This document shows, in pieces, positions 37,607 through 48,123 of a stretch of 64,000 nt of DNA (its first letter is position 1; the number at the start of each line of letters is the position of its first letter). Below the pieces are notes generated by a model. The model was not told the origin of the DNA. It was given only the letters and a program-made list of their open reading frames with translations, and searched no databases. Both the position numbers and the translations under genes were made by a program. This DNA is from Viola odorata (lineage: Eukaryota > Streptophyta > Magnoliopsida > Malpighiales > Violaceae): assembly GCA_963691705.1 (NCBI GenBank), contig OY829540.1, positions 5,470,001 through 5,534,000 on the forward strand, in the 5' to 3' direction.

Positions 37607-38219
37607 GGCAAGGTGAGTTTAACGCAGTTTTATTTTTATTGGCTGATACGAGTAATTAGGTATTGTTATTTTTTTTTAAAGATTGTCAATTCGATTATTA
37701 TGTATAAAAAAATTACCAATTAAAAAATATTTTATTCTTTACTAGGTCAATTCGGTATGAACCATATTATTCATTTAAAAATACATGTAGTTGAACGATA
37801 TTACTAATGGTAACATTACCTAGCTTGGAAGCAAATTTGTATAATTAAATAAGGCATATTAGGCAACTGGATCCACTGGTATTATTAGAGCCTGCATGCC
37901 TCCCATGTAGGTTTGTTGGTGATAGATGTTAACCTAACTTGACAATTGTTTTCTAATTTTTCAAGACATCATCAAAACCTCTTCAAAACTTTCTTGAGAA
38001 TTAAATATAGTAATTTTTAGAGTTCAGTTCAGTCTCGCTTTGCCATTTCTCAACTTTCTGTTCTATTTTCAGATGGAAGAGTTTGTTGTTTTTTTTTTTT
38101 TGAAAGCAAGAGTTTATTTTTTTTTCCGAGAGTTGACAAGTTGATTGTGGTCTAATGATAAAAGACGTTTTTATTTTTAATTTAGATTTTAAGTTTAAGT
38201 ATGAAAGATAAAATTATAA
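37607..38219. other. Spacer between two TIR-type elements
   Basis: AT-rich, no gene or repeat recognised. Confidence 0.4.
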
Positions 38220-38911
38220 GAGGTAATAACATAAAGACCCCCTGTACTATTTTTTAAAACAGAAACCTCTCCTGTACTTCAAAAAGTCAAATTGACCTCC
38301 CCTGTACTATCGGTCAGAAGCATTTGCTTGGTCTCCGTCAGTCAAACTAACAGACCGTTAGTGTTGACCGTTGACTTCGAATAAAATATTCAGAAAAATT
38401 GTAAAAAATCCAAAAAAAATGTTAAAAATTTATAAAAAATTGTAAAAAATCCCAAAAAAATGTAAAAAATCTATAAAAAAAATTTAAAAATTCCCAAAAA
38501 AATTGTAAAAAATTTCAAAAAAATGTAAAAAATCCAATTTTACATTTTTTTCTGAATGTTTAGATTAATTAATTTTTTTTGATTTTTTTTTAATTTTACA
38601 TTTTTTTTCTGAATTTTTAGGTTACATAATTTTTTTATAGAATTTATACATTTTTTTGGGATTTTTTACAATTTTTTATAAATTTTTTACATTTTTTTTG
38701 GATTTTTTACATTTTTTTTGTATTTTTTATACTTTTTCTGAATATTTTAATCAAAGTCAACGGTCAAAAAGTGAAGTCTGTTAGTTTGACTGGTACAGAC
38801 CAACGGAATGCTTCTGACCGATAGTACAGGGGAGGTCAATTTGACTTTTTTAAGTACAGGGGAGGTTTCTGTTTTGAAAAATAGTACAGGGGGTCTTTAT
38901 GTTATTACCTC
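38220..38911. mobile_element. Large foldback element with arms of about 180 bp
   Basis: Starts GAGGTAATAACATAAAGACC and ends with the exact reverse complement. The arms stay highly similar for roughly 180 bases (CCTCCCCTGTACTATCGGTC on the left, GACCGATAGTACAGGGGAGG on the right) around a centre of repeated TGTAAAAAATCC-type words. ATAA flanks both ends and may be a 4-bp duplication. It has no coding capacity. It is either a Mutator-like or other foldback MITE; the superfamily is undecided. RNA from it would make a long hairpin. Confidence 0.85.
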
Positions 38912-40675
38912 ATAAATGGTAGAGACTAAAATTATCCTTCTTCGAAGTTCAACACTAGATCGAATAAGATTAGTCTGATAAGGAAAAAGGTTAGCATAAT
39001 TCTCTGTCCTGGCTGCACCCCCAAGTGATAATTGTGACTTGAGCTTTATTTGTCTACACTAAAAGAAAATCCGAAAGGTCATGCTACTTGGATTTGAAGA
39101 ATGGATTTCATCATATATTTTGTTTCAAAAGTGATATATATACACGCTTTTCCTTTGAACTTTTAATCATTACATAAACACCAGAAAATTATAATAGCAC
39201 TCCCAACTAAGTAATGCATCCCACTAAAATTAAATCACTCTCTATTCAATAGAAAACAGCAGCCGCAAAATTACTCTTTAAGCAAGAAATCGTTAGTTCA
39301 ATCATGCACAAAAAATTACCAGCTACGAGCACCAACTCGCGCTAAAAAAAACAGTCATAACACAACAAGTTCAGTTTCAGGAAAAAAAGTAGAATTTGAA
39401 ACAAGCAAGTGGATTGATATGAAGTTGATTACACCTGGCTAAACTCAACACAATCTGCTTTGCCACTAAACCAATCCCATCCTACAGGATTGGGAACAAT
39501 ACATGACAAGAAACCTAACTACTTTTCTCAAGCAAGTTGATCATCTTTTTTTAATGCATCATCCCACATTTACACTGATATTTTTGCCCCAACTTGTGCT
39601 GTTATATATATAGAGAGAGAGGATGCAGTTTATATAATGTGGGCATGTTCTTGACTTTTGATAGAGAAGATCTCACTGTTGGTGGTGGATGATGAGAACA
39701 AGTCTCTATCACGCATACAAAGTGGGAATCCTGGGATAAGATCTTTAAACGTACCATATATAATGTTATACTAAAAGAGAATAAAGAAAGATAAGATCTA
39801 AAACAGCACTACCTGACCAGATTTCTCTTCATATATCGCACATTTGTTTTAAACTCACCAAAGTTGTGCTCCCACCACAATTATGTTTAGTTATGAAAAA
39901 AGTGAGTAGCAAGCACTATGAGGTGACGACTCAAATCCTATCTAGTTGCTGCTGTCAGTTACTCGACTATAATCGGTAGAAGCCTAGACCAGCAGACTAT
40001 GTCATGCAACTACAACTGAATAGTTCGAGTGTAGTGCGGTCTCCAGCAAGAAGCAACAATGGATGAGTGAACCTCTTATAGGATAGACACCAAAAGAAAA
40101 CCTTAACTATATTCAACAGATAAACTCACTGCTGATGATGACGGCCTTGGCCAACAAAACAGGAGATAGTAACTAAACATGCCATAACCTCTGACCTCCT
40201 GTTGCAAAATGATCTCTCTTTTCTTTTACTTTTTGATGAAACAAATGTTATGTAACGTAAACACACATATGAAGATGTCAACTCAATCAAATGCTACAAA
40301 GATTATGCCAAAAGAAGCGTTACGAAATTGAAGAGACCAAAAGAAACAGTACCAGAAGGAAGGGAATTTCAGCTGATTTTTTCATTCCATTAGATTCGAT
40401 CTTTCGCAGACATGAAGCTGTTTAAACAAGTACCTTAAAAAAATCTAGACAAATATCCATGTGTCTGCAACCCACATCTCTGCACCTGCATACACTTTTA
40501 TATTTTCCTCCGCAGTATGGTGTAGAGTGGATCTAATTACTTTACAAAAACAAAACAAATTCAGTAATCGGGGAGAAAAGATTTGTAAGACATACTCCTA
40601 ATCATCTTCCTCTCAACGCTGCACAAAACATTGAAACCACAATACTGAAGCTTCAGTTCAAAAGGAAAAAAGACA
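38912..40675. other. Intergenic, RPS6 downstream region
   Basis: No coding pattern found. The part next to 40675 must hold the RPS6 3' UTR and polyadenylation site (minus strand). The rest shows nothing recognisable. Confidence 0.45.
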
Positions 40676-42325
40676 TTAATACTTCCTCTTTCTTATTTTG
40701 AAAGTGGATGATCGGATGACATCATCATCAGTCTGCAACGTGGCCTCAAGGACTCTCATGGACTCTGGTTTAGTGAAGTAGGAGAAAAGGAGGTAAATAC
40801 CATCCAAGTAATTGTTCGTCTCCCCAGCTTTGTTTCTCTTCTTGATGCTATAGGCTAGTGGGATAACTCCTCTGTTGAATACTTCTACGTACATTCCACC
40901 TCCGGCAACAAGCAACTGCAATATGAACGCTATTAGCAAGGACTATGAACAATATGCGGCAAATTAGACTAGCGAGTGTGATTCTCATAGAGCTACTCGA
41001 GACATCCTAAATTGTAACTTAAAACATTATAACATACCCATGAATAACTTTAGCTTACCACTTTTAACCAAAATGATTTAAAAGAGAATGCTATGGTCAC
41101 TAGTTACATCCAATCAATCACAGGTAATGTGTACAAGACATTCAGTGAGACACATCCAAGATGCACAAGTGAAATGAATATGCCTTACAGGATCTGACAG
41201 ACAATGACAACTCCTCCCATGAGAACTCCAAAGAAGTTTACCTACAACTGTGTCGCAGACACACAATATGTGAATGGTTTCACAAGATCACAAAAATTGC
41301 ACTGGGCTATGATTCTACAAACAGGCCAGACATGGTCATCCATGGATTTTTCTTTTGTAGTAGTTTGATTTCTCACATCTTTAAGACTTTTCAATTAACA
41401 AACACTACCCATACCTCTTTCTAAGAAGAAAATAATTGCAGTAATGGGATGGAAATAAAACTACGAATAAGATGAGTCATCCTTGTTAGTAGAGAAACGT
41501 TATGAAACAAACTTGGTGCAATAAAACTATCCGAACTCTAAGTATATCAGTTAATTAGACCTCCACTCCAATGACAAAACACCATAGTGTTGCTAAGAAC
41601 AATTGGACTGACAAAGCTTTATCATGTCCCCAATAGTTTGAAAAAGTTTAAATCAATGCCGAAATAGTATGCTTCCACCAAAGTTCCAAACCCCAACTCC
41701 TAGTAGTTGGACAAAACTAGAGGTCCTAGAAAAATTCCAAATGTGAGGTGCTCGATGCGCATCTCCACACCCAATGCATACAACCCATTGACAACAATAA
41801 CAATTACATTCTCCAGGAATACTACTAAATGAGCAGTTACTCTTGAATTCGGTCAAATTCCAGTTATGTTTTTCCCTTACACTTAACCAATAGTAGGAAA
41901 AGTATAATAAATTTCCAACACATTACCTCCTCGTACTTCTGCGTGAGAGTGAGCCGTTCATCTTCAGACATATCAGGTCTTAAAACCGTCATGGTCTCGT
42001 ACTGCCGGAGCCCCGGCGGGCATTGTGGTGTCTCCTTCTCCTCAACGGTAGCAACGGCAGACCCGCCTGAAGAAATTGGGTCATCATCCGACCCGAAACC
42101 ACCTTCATAAAACGAGCCGCCGAAATCGACGGTTTGGGCCTTGACGGTTGTGGTGAGGTGCGCGTGGCTCTTTTGGAGAGTAACAGGCTTGGAGTTTGGA
42201 AGAAAAGGCCTGAGAGAGTGAGTGAATGAAAGGAGGGCTGGAGATGGAAATTTGGAGAAGGATTGGGGGCAAAATGGGGAAGAATTTAGAGTTGATGAAG
42301 GGAGGAGTGTAGAGGACGAAGCCAT
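40676..42325 (-). CDS. RPS6: Chloroplast 30S ribosomal protein S6 (bS6c), nuclear-encoded
   Basis: Two exons on the minus strand, 42325-41927 and 40915-40676, with a GT-AG intron in phase 0, giving 212 residues. The first about 65 residues are Ser/Thr/Pro-rich without acidic residues, a typical plastid transit peptide. Then follow the plant-specific segment GSFYEGGFGSDDDPISS and the S6 fold: PPGLRQYETMTVLRPDMSED, TQKYEELLVAGGGMYVEVFN, GVIPLAYSIKKRNKAGETNN and a basic C-terminus FKIRKRKY. The order matches the Arabidopsis chloroplast S6 alpha protein. It binds the 30S platform with S18 in plastids. The start is the first ATG and gives a good transit peptide. Divergent from RPN12. Confidence 0.95.
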
Positions 42326-42997
42326 TGTTGAGTCAGTGTGCTCAGCTCAGAGTAGGAAGAGGGAAAAGTGAATAGAGATAAGGAGAGCGCTTTTGTCCAC
42401 CACCGCGCGGATTACGGTAATTCATGGGCCTTCATAATATTTTCAGCCCATTGGGCTTTTCACTCCTAAAGTTGTGAACTCTTTTTTTTTCAAAATAATA
42501 TTACAAGTGACTTATTTGTTTTTATTTAATTTTAATAAGCTATTCTTCTTTCAATTCAAAACATAGTAACATCTCCTAAATTTTATAAATCATTTTTTCC
42601 TACAAATAAAATACTTATAGTTTTTATATTCTCATTTGCATTATCATTCCTATTGAATATCAAATGCAATTGAAAATGAAATTTATACCTTATTATTATT
42701 TTGAAATCAAAACTTTTATTATTATTACTATGAATAAAAAAGATGTACGTTATGAAATTAGAAATTTTAATGTATGGGCCTTGCAATAAGAAGAAGCTAT
42801 CAATTTTTTAAAATGAAAAAATACATGGGCCTATAAAACAGAGGCCTGCCTAAGCTAATAACCATAGCCGTATATAAGAAAACCCAACGACAACAACATT
42901 CTTTTCTTCCCCAGAAAGCCAGTCTAACTTAGCTCAAAAAACGACACCAAAATCACACGCACATACCCAAGGAAAAACCTTGAAGCAGCACAGAGAT
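42326..42997. promoter_or_regulatory. Shared RPS6-RPN12 upstream region
   Basis: 672 bases separate the two start codons of a head-to-head pair. GGGCC words lie on both sides (GGGCCTTCATAATAT near 42426, ATGGGCCTTGCA near 42774, ATGGGCCTATAAAA near 42825), as in many housekeeping-gene promoters of plants. A bidirectional promoter is possible but unproven. Confidence 0.4.
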
Positions 42998-43517
42998 ATG
43001 GATCCAAAGCTCACCGAAGTATCTCAGCTATTCGAGCGATTCAAAGCGGCATGCACGAGAGCCGACATCGATTCGAGTACCAACCTCCTCTCTCAGCTCA
43101 AAGTAAGAATCCCCCAATCTCCAAACCCTAATCTCGCATCCAAATATCCTTTAGATTTGCTTTGGTACTAGGATTTATGGCTGTTTTTGCTTTTCCCAGG
43201 TCTTGTTGACTCGATTTAGAAGCCTTCCGCCTCTGTTCGAAAAGACACCCAACGCTGTGCATGAATTGACATTAGCAAGTAATGTTCTTTAATTGAATCG
43301 AACCATTGCTCAAGACTCTTAGTTTTGTTCTTGTTGGTTGGTAGAAAAAGAAAAGAACTATTTTTCGTTACATTTGTACTTATGTTTTTGTTGTTGTAAA
43401 TGTGGTGATTTCAGGAGATATTTATGAGCATGCGGTGCTTTTGAGTGTGAAGGTTGGGGATCAGGATGCGTTTGAAAGGGATTTCTTTCAGTTGAAGCCG
43501 TATTATACAGATGCCAG
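42998..43517 (+). pseudogene. RPN12: 26S proteasome subunit RPN12, first three exons only
   Basis: Exons 42998-43102, 43200-43278 and 43415-43517 are in phase and encode MDPKLTEVSQLFERFKAACT, LTRFRSLPPLFEKTPNAVHE and RDIYEHAVLLSVKVGDQDAF, ending at the conserved YYTDAR. This is about 95 residues of a protein near 265 long. The regulatory-particle lid subunit needs its C-terminal PCI domain, which is absent. The exon 3 donor (AGGTAACTT) is intact and 43518-44061 looks like intron. The sequence then switches to duplicated ARF9 leader and no later RPN12 exon appears. The surviving part is clean, so the truncation is recent. The missing exons could lie elsewhere in the genome. Confidence 0.9.
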
Positions 43518-44061
43518 GTAACTTATGCTTTCGATGTAAAATTATGGTTTTGTCTGGGCTTTGGTTTGTATTACGGGACACTGTGATTTACTTACTGGTG
43601 TTAAATTTTATTGATGGTTAAAAACTCAGTAGGAAAAAAAATGTACTTGTATGTGTTTGAGAATTATTATTATAATTTTTTTTCTGCTGGTCAATAGACC
43701 ATAAAGTTAACCTAGCTATGATCCTACTATTCACATGAAGTAACTTTTGTTTAGAAGAGAATAAACAGTGGGTTGATGAATGCTTTTCAGAGTGAGCGGC
43801 ATCTAGGATCACATCAGACTAGGAATCTAGATAGATGTGGACCAAGATTCATCAGTGCTTACCACTTAAACAGATTCTTCTAACTAACTGAAGGCCTTCA
43901 ATTCTACTCTAGAAGTTAGCTGGACTCTCTTAGTTTTCCTAACAGCACCATGAGACCATGGCCATGTGCAGGGTATCAACTATAGCCTGTATTCTACGAC
44001 CATCTAACTTCAGATTTTTGCATTATTTAGTCTCATCATTGGACTTCTTGTAATCCATATT
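43518..44061 (+). other. Remnant of RPN12 intron 3 up to the duplication breakpoint
   Basis: Begins with a good splice donor and shows no coding pattern. Ends at a GAGAGAGAG tract where ARF9 leader sequence starts, so the junction lies in shared GA repeats. Confidence 0.6.
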
Positions 44062-44506
44062 AGAGAGAGAGTTACAGTTAAAGCAGAGCGAAGTCGCGTA
44101 ATATAAGACGCGCACAAAGCGGTTTTTGGTGTAGGATTCTTTCTGTAACGCCGTGTTGTCTAGAGGGAGAAGTACATCTGAGGTTTTCTAGAGCGAGAAA
44201 GGCGAAAAGAAGAGAAAAAGCAGAGGAAAAAAATGGAAACGGTTTCTGCGTTACAAAACACACAAGGAGTGTGAAGCGTGAGATTAGGAGCTCAAAAGCT
44301 TCCCGCAAGATCAGATTTTTAATGCCTCTTTTAATTGTTATTAATATTTCAATAATTCTTAACAATTATTGACCTTTTTTGTTGTCAATTTAGTGCGAAA
44401 TTAGGAGTATATTTCATCGAGAGAGAGAGAGAAAGAGAGGGTTAGGCGTCCTTAAGGAGAGTTATTGTTGTTTCAGTTGTTGTTTGACTTGATTTGTGTG
44501 TCAAAA

Positions 44507-46477
44507 ATGTTGGTCGGCAACAGAGCAGCATGCCATCATCTGTGATTTCCAGCCAAAGCATACACCTTGGAGTACTCGCGACAGCGTCCCATGCTGTTGC
44601 AACTCAAACTCTCTTCGTTGTCTATTACAAGCCAAGGTACGACACTTACCTTGTCTTTAAGTTATTGAAAAGTTATCCCAGCTCTTTGCTTGACCTGTTC
44701 ATCTTTCTTGACCTGTTCAGGACCAGCCACTTCATCATTAGCTTGAACAAATATTTAGAGGCTGTTAACAATAAGTTTGCTGTTGGCATGAGATTCAAGA
44801 TGAGGTTTGAAGGCGAGGATTCTCCTGAGAGAAGGTGGGGGCATTAACCAACCATTTTGTTCTGTGACCTATTTAGCAAGCGAGCGATGCACTTGTCTCC
44901 AGGGACTTACGGTTCTGTGTTTTCTTGATTGACCAGGTTTTCAGGAACAATTGTTGGTGTTGAAGATTTTTCTCATCATTGGACTGAATCAAAATGGCGA
45001 TCACTGAAAGTAATTTTTTTTTCTCTGTTGATATTGTGCCCTCTTTGTTTAACTATGAAATTTAGCATTAATAATTTCTATTTTTGCCTTTTCAAGGTTC
45101 AATAGGATGAACCCGCATCTATTGTAAGGCCTGAAAGGGTTTCACTTTGGGAGATAGAGCCCTTTGTAGCCTCAGTTCCTTCAAGTATATCCCAACCAGT
45201 CGTGGTGAAGAACAAAAGACCGCGTCCACATATTGACATTCCATCTCTTGGTAAATACATTTTTGGTTTCAGTTTTGTCTTTTTCCACTGAATACGTTGT
45301 TCATTTCTAAGTTTGTTTTGTTGTGATTGCTTCTTCCACCTCTTTAAAATCATAGATATACAATCAACTGCATCAACTGCTTGGAATTCTGGATTGACAC
45401 AGTCCCACGATTTAACGCAATTAAGTGTTAATGCTGATGGAAAAAGAAGTGACAATCATGTCATGTGGCACCATAAGCAGAATGAAGTTAACAGTCATAG
45501 CAATACTTTGTCGAGGACTCAGGCTGAGGGTACTTGGTTATCTTCTCCCATGTTTCATGATGCAATGGAGGAGAGCAAAAACGTTTCCGCCTGGTCTGTC
45601 CTCTCTGGGTATTCTACTCCCCAGTCATCTAAGTTGAAGAATGATCCAGTTCCTGAACCACTGGATAAAGGGAAGAAATCTGAGGTGGCAACTAGTTATC
45701 GATTATTTGGTATTGACCTCATAAATCATCCCACAACATTAAGTCCTGCTGAGAAGGCACCTACTCAGCCCATCAGCATGTCAAGTGGCATTACTGAAGG
45801 ACATGGTCTGGGTACTCCATTCGCAGCTGATTCAGACCAGAAATCTGAAGTGTCAAAGGAAAAGAAGCAAGAACAGTTACAGGTGTCACCAAAAGAAAGC
45901 AGGCAAAGTTGTTCATCAGCAAGGAGCCGAACAAAGGTACTGAGCTTATCTTAGCAATTATTTTTCTGCAGTCTTCAGAAATTTCCAGGATTTGATGTAA
46001 ATTTGTTTGCGTTGGATGTGCCAACAGGTTCAAATGCAAGGGGGTCGCTGTTGGTCGGGCTGTGGACTTGACCATCATAAAAGGGTATCCGCAGCTCATA
46101 GATGAGCTGGAAGAGATGTTCGACATTAAAGGGCAGCTTCACACCCGGGATAAGTGGGAAATCGTCTACACTGATGACGAAGGAGATATGATGCTGGTTG
46201 GTGATGACCCATGGGTGAGTATTCTATACTATCCATCACCACTTGCTAAAATTTGCACGCCACCGATGCTTCAATCGCTTTGAGTACTAAACCTATGCCG
46301 ATAAATGATGATATTTTGTTTGTTGTATTATGGTGCAGTGAATTCTGTAACATGGTGAGAAGAATCTTTATCTGCTCGAGTCAGGATGTGAAGAAGATGA
46401 CCCCAGGAAGCAAGCGACCCATGTTTCCCGTGGACCTTGATGCCACTATAATAAGCTCAGATTCAGCTGAAACCTGA
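44507..46477 (+). pseudogene. Truncated duplicate of ARF9
   Basis: The ARF9 start codon is kept (44507-44509), but after ATGTTGG the sequence jumps into the middle of exon 8, removing the dimerisation segment and nearly all of the B3 domain. The new frame stops after 12 codons. Further lesions against the intact gene are TGG to TAG in exon 11 (45103-45105), an extra G in the exon 13 GGGGG run (46040-46044), and a 2-base loss at the exon 13 donor (ATGGGTGAGT), after which normal splicing would create a stop. The PB1-coding region is still readable (LVGDDPW). No DNA-binding ARF can be made. Confidence 0.95.
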
Positions 46478-46518
46478 AAGCATGGGGCTCTCCTGCCCTT
46501 TTTATTTCCTTTTCTTTT

Positions 46519-46741
46519 AGCTATTAATTAGCCTAGTTTCTTCCTTCTCTTTAACTTACAGACATCCCTTTCAGAGCTCCAAAAAAAAGGAAAACCGTAA
46601 ACCTACTAATTATCACCACAAACAAACAACAACCCCCCATCAGCTGAAACCTGAAAACATGTGGCTCTCCTGCCCTTTTTATTGGAGCTCTGAAAGGGAT
46701 CTCTGTAAGTTAAAAGAGGATATTAATAAGATGAGGATATT
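46519..46741. repeat. Rearranged ARF9 3' UTR patch: inverted, then direct, then skipped
   Basis: After AGCT at 46519 the sequence continues as the reverse complement of 28185-28310 (GAGCTCCAAAAAAAAGGAAA). At CATCAGCTG it returns to direct orientation at 28118 (CAGCTGAAACCTGAAAACAT), skips to 28242 (GGAGCTCTGAAAGGGAT), then to spacer sequence of 30105 (GAGGATATTAATAAGATG). Several short overlaps are visible at the joins. Confidence 0.85.
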
Positions 46742-47733
46742 AACTAAGTAGGTCTTGGTTTGGTTTTGGAATTTTTATGGTATGTGTCAAATAGTGATGT
46801 TCATATATTATCCTCTTGACTTTTCTTCTTCTTATGCCGTCAATTTTCTTTCTTTTAATTCAAAGAGTATTGCGCAATTTCTTGTTACCTTTAAATCTCA
46901 TGAATTATATATATAAATAGGAAAATTAAATTAATTAATATCATAAAAAAATTGAAACCAATACGTAGTTGATGTGAATAATGGGAATAATGCGACACTT
47001 TTATTATTAAATAAAAAGTTATAATATTATTATTTGAATTGTATATTGAAAATAATATGTTAACTTGTTAACTAAATCCAGATAGAATTAATCGAAGTGA
47101 AGAAAAATGTTGAGAAGGACAACGCAGAAGTATTGTCGGTCCATAACGGAATTGCGCATTTTGGCAGGAAGCAATAATGACAGCAATAAGTGCCTGCATA
47201 CGAGTCAATTTTGACGGGCCTGTATATATCACTCTGCTGGATATGAATAAGTGTTTATATTTAAATTTTTAACTTAACCATTCACAATTTTAGTGGTTTG
47301 AGCGTCATAATACGAGTCAAGTTGTGTTTTGTGTTGGATTGAGCGTGAATGATCATGATATTCTGGGAATTCTGGACTTCTCCCCAAACATAAAAAAGTG
47401 TAAAGAAAATGCTTTAAAGATTAACCAATTCTATACAAGTTCGAGTTTCAACTCCGCATAAGTATATAGTTTATTAATTGTCAGCGTAGACTCGAGTTTG
47501 AATTTTAACTCCGCATAAAAATGTTAATAGAAGTTCTATGACTATACGGGGATGGATATGTATGTGGTTACAATTGTGAACAGTGCCCTAATCTATAGAC
47601 CTTTTTCCATGATCTTTACAAATAGTAACTTTATATTAGACGTCAATTTTCAATAAGTCCAATTTGCAGTGAATTGAGTGTAAACCACATATAAATAAGC
47701 TAATTAATCTCTTCAATAAAACACCTTAAATAT

Positions 47734-48123
47734 ACCGACCAGCCACCGTCTCTTTTTATCTTTAGATTAAAACGATTTAATTTCATTATATGGATGATAT
47801 ATTAGAAGCAACGACACAAAAAATACGCTAAGCAAAGACCAGAACATCGTACTCTTGTAACCGACAAGAACAAATGTAACTAGGTAGTCAGCACCGGAGA
47901 CTCTCGGTAAAAAGGACAAGGAGTACAAATATTTTATTTATAGGTCGCCAATAAGCTCTGAACACAAATTACCAATACATTTTTATTTATGCTTTCATTT
48001 TCTTGACTAGAGAATTTATTGTCCAAAAAAAAAACTATACTAAAACGATAGATATTATCTGTCTGGTCGTCTGGAGTCTATAAATAAACCCCACGTAGCT
48101 GCGGCAATAAATTTAAAATAAAA
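47734..48123 (+). promoter_or_regulatory. Promoter region of the intact CslG
   Basis: Unique sequence between the mosaic block and the start codon. TATAAATA at 48079-48086 lies 38 bases before the ATG, which implies a very short leader. CCACGTAG just after it resembles a G-box core. Confidence 0.5.

Larger units (their letters stand above)
44062..47733 (+). repeat. Mosaic segmental duplication built from pieces of 24-35 kb
   Basis: Aligned by reading: 44062-44513 to 24125-24560 (ARF9 leader); 44514-46522 to 26168-28180 (ARF9 exons 8-14); a scrambled stretch at 46519-46741 from the ARF9 3' UTR; about 46726-47436 to 30105-30798 (spacer before the CslG pseudogene); 47437-47733 to parts of 35166-35456 (ATL intron 2). 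Matches are near-identical, with scattered single-base changes and short indels. Skipped parts include ARF9 exons 2-7, the whole CslG pseudogene and most of ATL. The block ends 390 bases before the intact CslG start. Confidence 0.92.

Noticed and set aside
37315..37723. Overlapping frames on both strands (98 and 86 codons)
   Set aside because: No recognisable protein. They lie inside a possible degraded TIR element and the two strands are equally open.
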